Positions 55,033 to 63,219 of a stretch of 64,000 bases of DNA are shown here, piece after piece (positions within the stretch are counted from its first letter, which is position 1; each line of letters begins with the position of its first letter). The notes below the pieces were generated by a model. It had not been told where the DNA came from. It searched no databases and saw nothing but the letters and a program-made list of their open reading frames with translations. The position numbers were made by a program, and so were the translations under genes. The DNA comes from Rhodococcus sp. KBS0724 (GTDB lineage Bacteria; Actinomycetota; Actinomycetes; Mycobacteriales; Mycobacteriaceae): positions 2,638,001 to 2,702,000 of the forward strand of contig NZ_VCBX02000001.1 of the NCBI RefSeq assembly GCF_005938745.2. The letters run 5' to 3'.

Positions 55033-56472
55033 ATGACCGACCGACCTCCTGTCCCCGACGACCGTCACCCCAGGTCTATCCCGACTGAAGAAGCAGCAAC
55101 ACAGAACGCCGGCGAAATCGAGGAATCAAAGATGCAAGAACAGTTGCAGGAACTGGTCGACCAGTGGCGGATCGAGGCGGACATCCCCGGCGTGTCGGTC
55201 GGCATCGTGCACGGTGACAAGGACATCGTCGTCACCAGCGGTATCGAGAGCGTCGAGACTCAACTTCCGGTCACCGACAAGACCATGTTCATGATCGGTT
55301 CCACCACAAAGGTTTTCGCCTCGACTGCTGCCATGGCACTCGTCGAGGACGGCTTGCTCGACCTCGACACCCCGGTGATCGAATACGTACCCGAGCTTGT
55401 CCTCGCCGATGAAGAAGCCACCCGCACAGTCACGATGCGCCACCTCCTCACCCACACCGGCGGATTCACCGGCGACGCCAGCCTCTCGGCAGGCTGGGGC
55501 GAAGATGCACTGGGGCACTCGGTTTCACGACTCGATGAGCTGCGGCAAGAATTCCCGGTCGGTGAGGTCTTCTCGTACAGCAACTCCGGTTTTGTTCTCG
55601 CCGGGCACGTCTTGGCCAAGATCAGCGGGCTGACTTTCGAAGAGTTGGTCAAACAGCGAGTCCTGGAACCACTCGACATGAAGGATTCGGCCTTCCTACC
55701 CTGGGACGTGATGACTCATCGGTTTGCACTCGGCCACTACATTCGCGACGGTGTCCCGTTCATTTCCAACGAAACCGGACTTGATCGCGGTATGACGCCC
55801 TGCGGCGGTATGTGGTCCTCGGTGCGGGATCAACTGGTCTGGGCGCGCTACGCACTGTCCGGTGAACACCCCGGAGAGGGCCGGCCGCTCGACGAGTCCA
55901 CCCGGTTGCTGATGCAGGCGCCGCAGCGGCCGGCAGCGATGATGTTCGAAGAGGTCGGTCTGGGATGGCTGCTGACCAGATACGGCAGCACACAGGTAGT
56001 CCGTCACGGCGGAAACGTCAGCAATCTCCAGGTCTCGGAGTTCATGACGGTTCCCGAAAGGAACTTCGCCGTCACCGTGCTGACCAATGCGCTCGGTGGA
56101 GGAATCGCCAAGAAGATTGTCGATTGGTCCATGAGCAACATCGCGGAACTTCCCACGCCCGTGTCCCTCGACCTGGTGGACCTCACTCCCGCTGCGGTCG
56201 ACGCGGTTCTGGGCAAGTATCAGGCCGGATCCCTGACAATGACGGTCGCCCCTGGTGACGAGGGAATCGGCATCCGGATGGGGGGCGCACAGGATCTGGG
56301 CGAGTACGAGGACATCGTCTGGCCGCCGGCGATCCCGATTGCCTTCGTCAACGGCAGCAACTTCGCGGCTCGTGCGGACACCACCCGGGCGTTGGGACGC
56401 TTCGTCACCGACGACACCGGACGCGCTGTGATGCTGGAATTCGGTGGCCGTACCGCCAAACGGGTGGCGTAG
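55033..56472 (+). CDS. Class C beta-lactamase-like serine hydrolase
   Basis: The 479-aa protein has STTK (Ser90-Lys93), YSN (182-184) and RHGG (near 323), the active-site set of class C enzymes, DD-peptidases and D-aminopeptidases. There is no signal peptide. The first ~33 residues are polar and look disordered; ATG 55132, preceded by GAGGAA, may be the true start, giving MQEQLQELVDQW. ATG 55033 has AAGGG upstream. A C-terminal beta domain of about 90 residues follows the catalytic part, as in the hydrolase at 37967. It is divergent from the peptide import operon and probably acts on the same peptides. Confidence 0.82.
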   Translation: MTDRPPVPDDRHPRSIPTEEAATQNAGEIEESKMQEQLQELVDQWRIEADIPGVSVGIVHGDKDIVVTSGIESVETQLPVTDKTMFMIGSTTKVFASTAAMALVEDGLLDLDTPVIEYVPELVLADEEATRTVTMRHLLTHTGGFTGDASLSAGWGEDALGHSVSRLDELRQEFPVGEVFSYSNSGFVLAGHVLAKISGLTFEELVKQRVLEPLDMKDSAFLPWDVMTHRFALGHYIRDGVPFISNETGLDRGMTPCGGMWSSVRDQLVWARYALSGEHPGEGRPLDESTRLLMQAPQRPAAMMFEEVGLGWLLTRYGSTQVVRHGGNVSNLQVSEFMTVPERNFAVTVLTNALGGGIAKKIVDWSMSNIAELPTPVSLDLVDLTPAAVDAVLGKYQAGSLTMTVAPGDEGIGIRMGGAQDLGEYEDIVWPPAIPIAFVNGSNFAARADTTRALGRFVTDDTGRAVMLEFGGRTAKRVA

Positions 56473-56483
56473 GCGAGTTCACG

Positions 56484-56513
56484 CAGGCCAATTCCATTCA
56501 GGCCAATTCCATT
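56484..56513 (+). repeat. Two tandem copies of a 15-bp unit after the hydrolase stop
   Basis: CAGGCCAATTCCATT is repeated perfectly, starting 12 bases after the hydrolase TAG stop. Confidence 0.9.
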
Positions 56514-56651
56514 GTGGAACAATCCGATTGTTTCGGCGGAAGCGGGTAGCGTGGAGGATGCCGAGGGCACATCGAACATGCGCTGCCACGCCATGTCGTC
56601 CTCGGTGTCCACATCGGTCGGAAGTCGAACGGCCGAGAACGGAGAACCGTC

Positions 56652-56888
56652 ATGGCTTCGAACCCGACTGATATGTCGAATTCCGCCGACGTTTCTCGGT
56701 CGCATGCCTCGCAGCAGGTAGCGGGATCGACAGACTCGGCGCCATCCTGCCCGGCCTGTGGGCACAGTCTGGATTCCCACGATGCGCTCGGAATTCGATT
56801 CTGCGGCGTGACCTCGGACCGGAACCTCGACCGAAAGTGCATCTGCCCCGAGGAACATGCGAGCACGCATCACTACACCCGGTACTGA
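56652..56888 (+). CDS. Small Cys-rich protein, RGCVC-like family
   Basis: The 78-aa protein has a polar N-terminus and a Cys-rich C-terminal half: SCPACGHSLDSHDALGIRFC, then RNLDRKCIC. The spacing recalls the RGCVC family of small actinobacterial proteins, with the end motif here RKCIC. The Cys pairs suggest a small zinc-binding fold. GGAGA lies six bases before ATG 56652. Function is unknown; it is convergent with the methyltransferase gene. Confidence 0.65.
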   Translation: MASNPTDMSNSADVSRSHASQQVAGSTDSAPSCPACGHSLDSHDALGIRFCGVTSDRNLDRKCICPEEHASTHHYTRY

Positions 56889-56896
56889 ATAAACGG

Positions 56897-57538
56897 CTAC
56901 TCGGCTGTTGGGTTTGCGCGTGAAAACACAGCGACCAAGAAACCGGAATCGTCGGTGAACGGTCGCAGATCCCACGTGGAGAGCAGCAGATCAACCGCAA
57001 GCCCGCTGTCTGAGGCGTCGGCCAGGAAGTCCGAGAATTCGTAATCGCGGCCGGCGCCGAAACCGATGACGACTCGGCCGGTCGGACCGAGGTGGCGGGC
57101 AAAGCCGGCGAGCACTGTCTTCCTGGTGGACGGTGCGAGGAAGGCCATCACGTTGCCGGCGCAGACAATGACGTCGAAATCGGCCGCAATCCCGCGTGAT
57201 GGCAGATCCAATTCGGCGAGGTCTCCCACAAGCCACGTCGGGCCCGGGTAGTCCTCCTGCGCCGCAGCGATCAGCACCGGGTCGACGTCAATACCGACAA
57301 CCTCGTGACCGGCTTTGTGCAGGTGACCACCCAGTCGGCCGGGTCCACACCCCGCGTCGAGAACGCGACCGCCGCGGCCGAGCATTGCATCGATCAGTCG
57401 GGCCTCACCGACGATGTCGTTTCCCTCTGCCGCCATCGTGCGGAACCGCTCCACATAGCGCGACGAATGTGTCGGGTCAGCCGCGGTGATCTCTTCCCAC
57501 TGGCTGGGGGTGCGCTCGCTGGGAGTCGGTGTAGTCAT
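56897..57538 (-). CDS. Class I SAM-dependent methyltransferase
   Basis: The 213-aa protein has motif I VLDAGCGPGRLGGHL, the acidic residue in VVGIDVDP, and motif IV FDVIVCAGNVMAFL, all typical of Rossmann-fold methyltransferases. The substrate is unknown. ATG 57538 is used; a TTG at 57562 would add eight residues and neither has an ideal ribosome binding site. Confidence 0.85.
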   Translation of the reverse strand: MTTPTPSERTPSQWEEITAADPTHSSRYVERFRTMAAEGNDIVGEARLIDAMLGRGGRVLDAGCGPGRLGGHLHKAGHEVVGIDVDPVLIAAAQEDYPGPTWLVGDLAELDLPSRGIAADFDVIVCAGNVMAFLAPSTRKTVLAGFARHLGPTGRVVIGFGAGRDYEFSDFLADASDSGLAVDLLLSTWDLRPFTDDSGFLVAVFSRANPTAE

Positions 57539-57582
57539 CTCCGGATGGTACCGAGAGATCAACCGGTCCCGGTCAGCGGCGC

Positions 57583-57628
57583 GGGGTCAGTGTCAGCGGA
57601 CCACACGGGGTCAGTGTCAGCGGACCAC
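57583..57628 (-). repeat. 22-bp direct repeat at the end of a secreted-protein gene
   Basis: The unit beginning GGGGTCAGTGTCAGCGGACC occurs at 57583-57604 and 57607-57628 (24-bp period). The second copy contains the stop codon of the secreted-protein gene on the minus strand. Confidence 0.9.
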
Positions 57629-59281
57629 CAGGTCGTGGTCGGTGGCGCTGAGGGTGATTGCCGCAATGTGCCGCTCGCGCATCCAGTCCCGAACGAACGC
57701 GTCCAGGGCGGGATTGGATCCGCGGGCTGCGTACGCGTCTTCGGGGATCTCGATCGCCCCGACGAGGTGGCGTGGATTGTCGTCGAGGCCGGGTCCGCGG
57801 GGTGTCATCCGGAGCCCGTCGGCGGTGTGCAGAATGACCGGTATACCAGTGCCGTCCGGTGCGGTCACCGTCGCTGTCCGGGTGGTGGCGACCGGGTCGA
57901 AGTGGTCCACGTCCAGTCGGTAACCGGACGGCTGTGCCTGCTGGCCGATCGCATCCAGCATGCGCGGGTCAAGCACCGTGTACGGAAATCCGATGTCGAT
58001 CAGGGTCTGACCGTCGATGACGCCGTCGCGGGCCGGCAGGGTAGTGGACAAGTGCCAGGGGGCGGCTGGGGCCAGAGTGTCGGTAGAGCGGTTGGTCGAC
58101 GCATTGTCGATCGGCGAGCCGAGGAAGGCCGCACCGGTCGGTGTGAACTCCCACGCGCCGCCAACGAGATCCTTGTGCCAGAAACCGGATTCGGCATCGC
58201 GGCGGCCCTCCACCCGCAATTCGCGCCGATTCGGCCCGGGGCCGAGGGAGTGCACGCTGATCGCGGACGTGATCTCGCCGGGAATCTTGGGTTGGTACAC
58301 CCAATCCGGGGCCGGCAGCTGGATCGCGGCGGTGCTGCGGTCGAGCGTCTCGACGACGAGGTTGGGTGCGCTCGGCTTGTCCGACTGGTCATCCCAGCTG
58401 TAGCGGAAGAATATCGAGTCCGATCCCGAGGAGTCGAAATCGAAGGTGCGGGTGTACATGTCGCCGTACTTGTTCATCACGAACGTGGTCGATCCGGCCG
58501 CCGACAGCGATTCGGCCTGGAACCGTCCGCCGAGCGGCCCGCCGATCTCGTAGCTGTCGTCGTTCGGCAGCCACGGGTCCGCGTAAGTGATGCGGCTGCC
58601 GTCCCCGGTCAATGCGGGGAGCATCGTCATCTTGCCGAATCCTACGAAGTGGATTCGTCCCGCGATGTCCGCGAACGTCTGGGTGTCCCACGGCGACGAC
58701 ACACTCAGTGCCCATCCATTCGGCCGATCACCTGGCAGTTGCCGGCCCGGGCCGGCCCACAGGGGTGCTCCCCACGCGGACGTCCAGTTCCGCACCAGCG
58801 GATGCTGAGACGCGTTGTCCATCGTGTAGATCCAGCCGTTGTCGTCGACCGCGACGAGTTCGTCGTCGTCCAGCGATATCCCGACAAGTCGGCCGCGCAG
58901 GCACTCTGGCATCGGTACGAAACGCCAGGGCTCGGCCGTCGGCGCACCGGCATCCCGCGGCCGGGTGAGCAGGTCGTGGCCTACGAGCGCGAAGTCCCAG
59001 AACCTGTTGAATTGGGTGGTCGGCGTGCGAACCTCGACAGACACCGGGGCGGCTTCGCCGGTGAATACCGGCAGGAGGTCCAACCCCGCGCGGCCCCCAC
59101 CGGAAGGCGCCCCAGGCGGCAGCTGCGCGGTCCCGAACGGTACACAGCCGGCCGGTGCGGTCGTCGTGGGCGTGGCCGCGGCGAGCGGGGTGGGCAACAG
59201 CAGAGCTGCGGCGACGAGGATGCCGACGCGTAGCAGTCGCGGTCGGTACGGGTGCAGGTTTCCACGGCTGGCGTCGTTCAC
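57617..59281 (-). CDS. Large secreted protein of unknown function
   Basis: The 554-aa product begins with a signal peptide (LLRVGILVAAALLLPTPLAAA). The mature part is rich in Trp, Asp and Gly and has strand-rich stretches such as RLVGISLDDDELVAVDDNGWIYTMDN and GRIHFVGFGKMTML, suggesting a propeller or similar beta fold. No catalytic motif is clear. GTG 59281 overlaps the stop of the lysoplasmalogenase-like gene (GTGA), which sets the start and implies one transcript with it. The gene's 3' end is duplicated as a 22-bp repeat. Confidence 0.7.
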   Translation of the reverse strand: MNDASRGNLHPYRPRLLRVGILVAAALLLPTPLAAATPTTTAPAGCVPFGTAQLPPGAPSGGGRAGLDLLPVFTGEAAPVSVEVRTPTTQFNRFWDFALVGHDLLTRPRDAGAPTAEPWRFVPMPECLRGRLVGISLDDDELVAVDDNGWIYTMDNASQHPLVRNWTSAWGAPLWAGPGRQLPGDRPNGWALSVSSPWDTQTFADIAGRIHFVGFGKMTMLPALTGDGSRITYADPWLPNDDSYEIGGPLGGRFQAESLSAAGSTTFVMNKYGDMYTRTFDFDSSGSDSIFFRYSWDDQSDKPSAPNLVVETLDRSTAAIQLPAPDWVYQPKIPGEITSAISVHSLGPGPNRRELRVEGRRDAESGFWHKDLVGGAWEFTPTGAAFLGSPIDNASTNRSTDTLAPAAPWHLSTTLPARDGVIDGQTLIDIGFPYTVLDPRMLDAIGQQAQPSGYRLDVDHFDPVATTRTATVTAPDGTGIPVILHTADGLRMTPRGPGLDDNPRHLVGAIEIPEDAYAARGSNPALDAFVRDWMRERHIAAITLSATDHDLVVR

Positions 59282-59964
59282 TGTCCGAGTCTCGCACGAT
59301 TCTGCGCGTCGACCGCGCTGATGGGCGATGTTCGGCGTTCGCCGCTCAGGATGCCGACCGTCAGGAGGAGCAGCGCCAGGACGTACGACGCCATGATCCA
59401 GATATCGGTGGGCTCTGGCTGCCACTTGTCTGCCTGGCCGAGCAGAATGACGGCGTCCGAGAAGAGGAAGAGCGCGCCACCCAATCCGGTGATCTTGTTG
59501 TAAGCCAACGACGTTGCCGCAGTTCCGACCAGGATTGCGGCGTAGATCGGGACGGGAATCTGGAGATCGCCCAGGCCGGACCAGGTGTAGACGACAAGGA
59601 CGACAGCCGCGGCTACGTAGGCGAGGAGAACCCACGGGTTCTTACGGATCCCGTGCAATGCACCGCGGGAGATGAAGAATCGGATGAAGCAGATATGGCC
59701 GATCGCGAATGCTGCCATCCCGACGATGAAGGTGGCGTCCCAGAGGAGAAACAGATCACCGAAGGCGCACGCGACAAGTGCAGCGGCAATGATCTTCGGT
59801 CCGTGGTCCGCGAGAACCCAGGCGGCCAAGAGGGGAGCGAGCATTACTTTGGTGATGCCGTCCCAAGGCGCCACGTCAGCGCCGTTGAGGATGAGGTGCG
59901 CGGCGGCAACAATCGCGAAGGCGATGAACAACGGATTCCGCACGATGAGTTTCTCCACTGTCAT
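59278..59964 (-). CDS. YhhN/TMEM86-family lysoplasmalogenase-like membrane protein
   Basis: The 228-aa protein has about seven or eight hydrophobic segments, with the family's conserved acidic residues in LVACAFGDLFLLW and LFLFSDAVILLGQ. Members hydrolyse the vinyl-ether bond of lysoplasmalogens; the role in a bacterium lacking plasmalogens is unclear. ATG 59964 is chosen because upstream in-frame codons lie inside nuoN. It follows nuoN by 19 bp and may be transcribed with the nuo operon. Confidence 0.8.
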   Translation of the reverse strand: MTVEKLIVRNPLFIAFAIVAAAHLILNGADVAPWDGITKVMLAPLLAAWVLADHGPKIIAAALVACAFGDLFLLWDATFIVGMAAFAIGHICFIRFFISRGALHGIRKNPWVLLAYVAAAVVLVVYTWSGLGDLQIPVPIYAAILVGTAATSLAYNKITGLGGALFLFSDAVILLGQADKWQPEPTDIWIMASYVLALLLLTVGILSGERRTSPISAVDAQNRARLGQ

Positions 59965-59983
59965 CGATCCACCGTATCGGGAG

Positions 59984-61579
59984 TTAACGGACGAACTCCG
60001 CTGCACGCTCGGCAAGGTCGAGTGCCGGCTGCGGCAAGACTCCGAGAATCAGGGTGACTCCGGCGCCGAGGCCGATGACACTGCTGGTGAGCGCACTCGG
60101 AACAACGACGGTGGGGGCGTCGTCCACAGGATCGGTGAAGAACATCAACACGATGACCCGCACGTAGAAGTACGCCGCAATTGCGCTGCACAGAACACCC
60201 ACAATCACGAGCGGGGCGGCGCCGCCCTCCGCGGCGGCTTGGAACACCGCGAACTTGCCGATGAAACCACTGGTCAAGGGAATCCCGGCAAAGGTCAGAA
60301 GGAACAGGGCGAACACCACGCCGATCAACGGGGAGCGTCGACCCAATCCCGCCCAGCGGTTCAGTGTGGCAACTTCGCCGTCAGCATCACGCACCAGAGT
60401 GACAACGGCAAACGCGCCCAGGGTACTGAATCCGTAGGCGAGGAGGTAGAACATCGTCGCGGACAGACCCGCATCCGAGTCGGCGACCACTCCCGTCAGG
60501 ATGAAACCGGTGTGCGCAATAGCCGAGTACGCCAGCATTCGCTTCATGTCGGTTTGCGTGAGGGCGACAACCGATCCGACAACCATCGTTGCGATCGCAA
60601 CGCCCCACATCAGTGGACGCCAATTCACGTACTCGTTGGGCAGCGCTACGTAGAAGACTCGCAGGATGGCCCCGAAGCCGGCGATTTTGGTGGCGGTTGC
60701 CATGAAACTGGTGATGGGGGTGGGTGCGCCCTGATACACGTCGGGAATCCACGAATGGAAGGGCACTGCACCGACTTTGAACAACAGGCCCACGGCGAGC
60801 AGTGCGGTGCCGAGCCACAGGAAGGAGTCGTTCTCCGTTCCGATCCGCGCCGCGTCGGCGATACCGGAGAGTGTGACCGTGCCGGCGTAGCCGTAGAGCA
60901 GGGCGATGCCGAAGACGAAAAACGCCGACGAGAATGCGCCGAGCAGAAAGTATTTCATTGCGGCTTCCTGCGACAGGAGACGGCGTCGTCGCGCCAATCC
61001 GCACAGCAAGTACAACGGAAGCGAGAAGACCTCGAGCGCAACAAACATCGTGAGGAGGTCGTTGGAAGCGGGGAAGAGGAGCATTCCGCCCACCGCAAAC
61101 AGGGTCAGTGGGAACACTTCTGTCTGTGCAACACCGGCTTTGGTTGCTTCTTGTTCGGCAACGCTGCCGGGAACGCTCGACGCTTGAGGCGTGAAACTCC
61201 CCAGTGCGTCGTCGTGATTCTCTGCTGGCACGGTATCGCCTGATCCGCGTTCGCCGATCAGCAACACGGCCGGAATCGCAACGAGCAGAATCGTGCCCTG
61301 CAGAAACAGTGTGGGACCGTCGACGGCGACAGATCCGGCCATGGCCAGTGATCGGGTGCCCGCGAGCGCGATGACAGCCACAAATGCTGCAGCCAATCCG
61401 CCGATACCGAGAACCAATTGAACGGGGTAGCGCACCGCGCGAGGTGCAAAGGCTTCGACCAACACTCCGACCACCGCGACCCCGAACACGATCAGCATCG
61501 GTGAGAGCAAGCCGTATTCGACACTTGTGGAATGGGTTGCCGGCTCCGCGAGGAGAGTCAATCCGTCGAAGGAACTCAT
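59984..61579 (-). CDS. nuoN: NADH-quinone oxidoreductase subunit N
   Basis: This 531-aa antiporter-like subunit of complex I has about 14 membrane segments. Conserved residues are visible in the proton-channel regions: PLYLLCGLARRRRLLSQEAAMKYFLLGAFSSAFF, LLFKVGAVPFHSWIPDVYQGAPTP and QTDMKRMLAYSAIAHTGFIL. It follows nuoM with an ATGA overlap. The family assignment is secure from sequence and gene order. Confidence 0.97.
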   Translation of the reverse strand: MSSFDGLTLLAEPATHSTSVEYGLLSPMLIVFGVAVVGVLVEAFAPRAVRYPVQLVLGIGGLAAAFVAVIALAGTRSLAMAGSVAVDGPTLFLQGTILLVAIPAVLLIGERGSGDTVPAENHDDALGSFTPQASSVPGSVAEQEATKAGVAQTEVFPLTLFAVGGMLLFPASNDLLTMFVALEVFSLPLYLLCGLARRRRLLSQEAAMKYFLLGAFSSAFFVFGIALLYGYAGTVTLSGIADAARIGTENDSFLWLGTALLAVGLLFKVGAVPFHSWIPDVYQGAPTPITSFMATATKIAGFGAILRVFYVALPNEYVNWRPLMWGVAIATMVVGSVVALTQTDMKRMLAYSAIAHTGFILTGVVADSDAGLSATMFYLLAYGFSTLGAFAVVTLVRDADGEVATLNRWAGLGRRSPLIGVVFALFLLTFAGIPLTSGFIGKFAVFQAAAEGGAAPLVIVGVLCSAIAAYFYVRVIVLMFFTDPVDDAPTVVVPSALTSSVIGLGAGVTLILGVLPQPALDLAERAAEFVR

Positions 61580-63219
61580 GGGTGGGCACCTTCCTCGGCG
61601 TGGGGATCGGCGATCACGGGTGTGGGCACTTCATCGACAACGGTGTGGTTGACCGCCGGTGTGATGATGTCGAGAGCAGGTTTGGGATAGATGCCCAGAA
61701 AGAGCAGGAGCGCAATCAACGGCGCCACCACGACAAGTTCACGGCGCACCAAATCCCGGATCTTGTCGGAGCCTTCCTTCTCGGGACCACCCATCACCCG
61801 TTGGTAGAGCCACAGGATGTAGATCGCGGACAAGACCAGTGCACTTGTCGCGACAATGGCAGCGACGTGATAGCGCGTGTACGTGCCGATCAGGACCAGG
61901 AATTCGCTGATGAACGGCGCCAGGCCGGGAAGCGAGAGAGTGGCTAGCCCCGCAATCAGGAAGGTGCCGGCCAGAACGGGCGCAACTTTCTGCACACCGC
62001 CGTACGCCGCGATGGCCCGTGTACCACGCTGCGAGACAAGGAAACCCGCGATCAGGAACAGGGCAGCCGTCGAGATTCCGTGGTTGACCATGTACAGAGC
62101 CGACCCGGCCTGGCTCTGACTGGTCATCGCGAAGATTCCGAGAATGATGAACCCGAAGTGCGAAATCGATGTGTAGGCGATCAGGCGCATGATGTCGGTC
62201 TGCCCGATCGCGAGAATCGCGCCGTAGACGATGCCGATCACGGCGAGCGTGATGATCCACGGTGCAAACGTCGCCGACGACTCCGGAAACAGTTGCAGGC
62301 AGTAGCGAATCATCGCGAAGGTGCCCACCTTGTCGACGACGGCCATCATCAGAACAGCCGTCGACGGTGTGGACTCCACCGCCGAATCAGGCAGCCAGCT
62401 GTGCAACGGCCACAGCGGTGCCTTGACGGCAAACGCAAACATGAAGCCCAGGAACAACGCGTTGAGGACGCCGGGTCCGACCCCCAGGTCGCCGTTCGCG
62501 GCCGCGGCGGCGATGGCTTGGAAGTCGAAAGTTCCTGAGGTGAAGGGACTTTCCGCACGAGCGGTCACAACGTAGAGGCCAACGACCGCTGCCAGCATGA
62601 CCAACCCGCCGAGCAGGTTGTACAGCAGGAATTTGACGGCTGCACGCGAGCGGTTGGCGCCACCGAAACCGCCGATCAGGAAGTACATCGGTATCAGCAT
62701 CGCCTCGAAGAAAATGTAGAACAGCAGAACGTCGAGCGCGCTGAACGAGAGCAGCACCATCGACTCGACTACGAGGATCAACGCAAAGTACGTGTGCGGC
62801 AGTCGTCGTGGTGGCTCGTCTGAGGTCTCTGAGGTCTCTGGGGTCTCCGACGGCACCGCGGGGACGTCGTTCCAGCCGGCAATCAGCAGCAGCGGCACCA
62901 GAACGGCCGTCAATAGAACGAGAACCAGCGCGATGCCGTCAAGCCCCAGGCTGTAGCTGGCCCCGAATGCGGGTATCCAACTGTGCCTTTCGACGAATTG
63001 GAACTGCTGCCCGCCGCGGTCGAACGTGATGCCGAGAACTACAGCGATCACGAGGACACCCAACGACACTGCAAGCGCAACGGATTTGGCGACATGAGAC
63101 ATCCGGGCCGGAAGCGCGACCACCACGGCGGCGCCAACCAGGGGGAGTAGCCACAAGATCGTCAGAGCGGGGAAACCGGTGTTTGCCACAGTTTCGTTCA
63201 CCAGATTTTCGGTCACCAC
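61576..63219 (-). CDS. nuoM: NADH-quinone oxidoreductase subunit M
   Basis: The 547-aa subunit shows the NuoM pattern of about 14 membrane segments, with the key Glu in LFYIFFEAMLIPMYFLIG, the VKAPLWPLHSWLPDSAVESTPSTAVLM block and GQTDIMRLIAYTSISHFGFI. It pumps protons as part of complex I. GTG 63219 or the next GTG (63216, overlapping the nuoL stop as GTGA) starts it. A Glu/Thr/Ser-rich insert (VPSETPETSETSDEPPRR) lies after the third or fourth membrane segment. Confidence 0.97.
   Translation of the reverse strand: MVTENLVNETVANTGFPALTILWLLPLVGAAVVVALPARMSHVAKSVALAVSLGVLVIAVVLGITFDRGGQQFQFVERHSWIPAFGASYSLGLDGIALVLVLLTAVLVPLLLIAGWNDVPAVPSETPETSETSDEPPRRLPHTYFALILVVESMVLLSFSALDVLLFYIFFEAMLIPMYFLIGGFGGANRSRAAVKFLLYNLLGGLVMLAAVVGLYVVTARAESPFTSGTFDFQAIAAAAANGDLGVGPGVLNALFLGFMFAFAVKAPLWPLHSWLPDSAVESTPSTAVLMMAVVDKVGTFAMIRYCLQLFPESSATFAPWIITLAVIGIVYGAILAIGQTDIMRLIAYTSISHFGFIILGIFAMTSQSQAGSALYMVNHGISTAALFLIAGFLVSQRGTRAIAAYGGVQKVAPVLAGTFLIAGLATLSLPGLAPFISEFLVLIGTYTRYHVAAIVATSALVLSAIYILWLYQRVMGGPEKEGSDKIRDLVRRELVVVAPLIALLLFLGIYPKPALDIITPAVNHTVVDEVPTPVIADPHAEEGAHP

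Noticed and set aside
54576..55034. Minus-strand open frame of 152 codons in the large intergenic region
   Set aside because: No ribosome binding site and no recognisable protein features. Apparent similarity between its translation and that of a nearby plus-strand frame is explained by the inverted DNA repeat.
57305..59233. Very long plus-strand open frame opposite the secreted-protein gene
   Set aside because: It is antisense to a gene with a clear signal peptide and start overlap. The translation is Arg/Gly/Val-rich without domain motifs.
59672..61243. Long plus-strand frame opposite nuoN
   Set aside because: nuoN is unmistakable on the other strand. The antisense product is polar and of low complexity.
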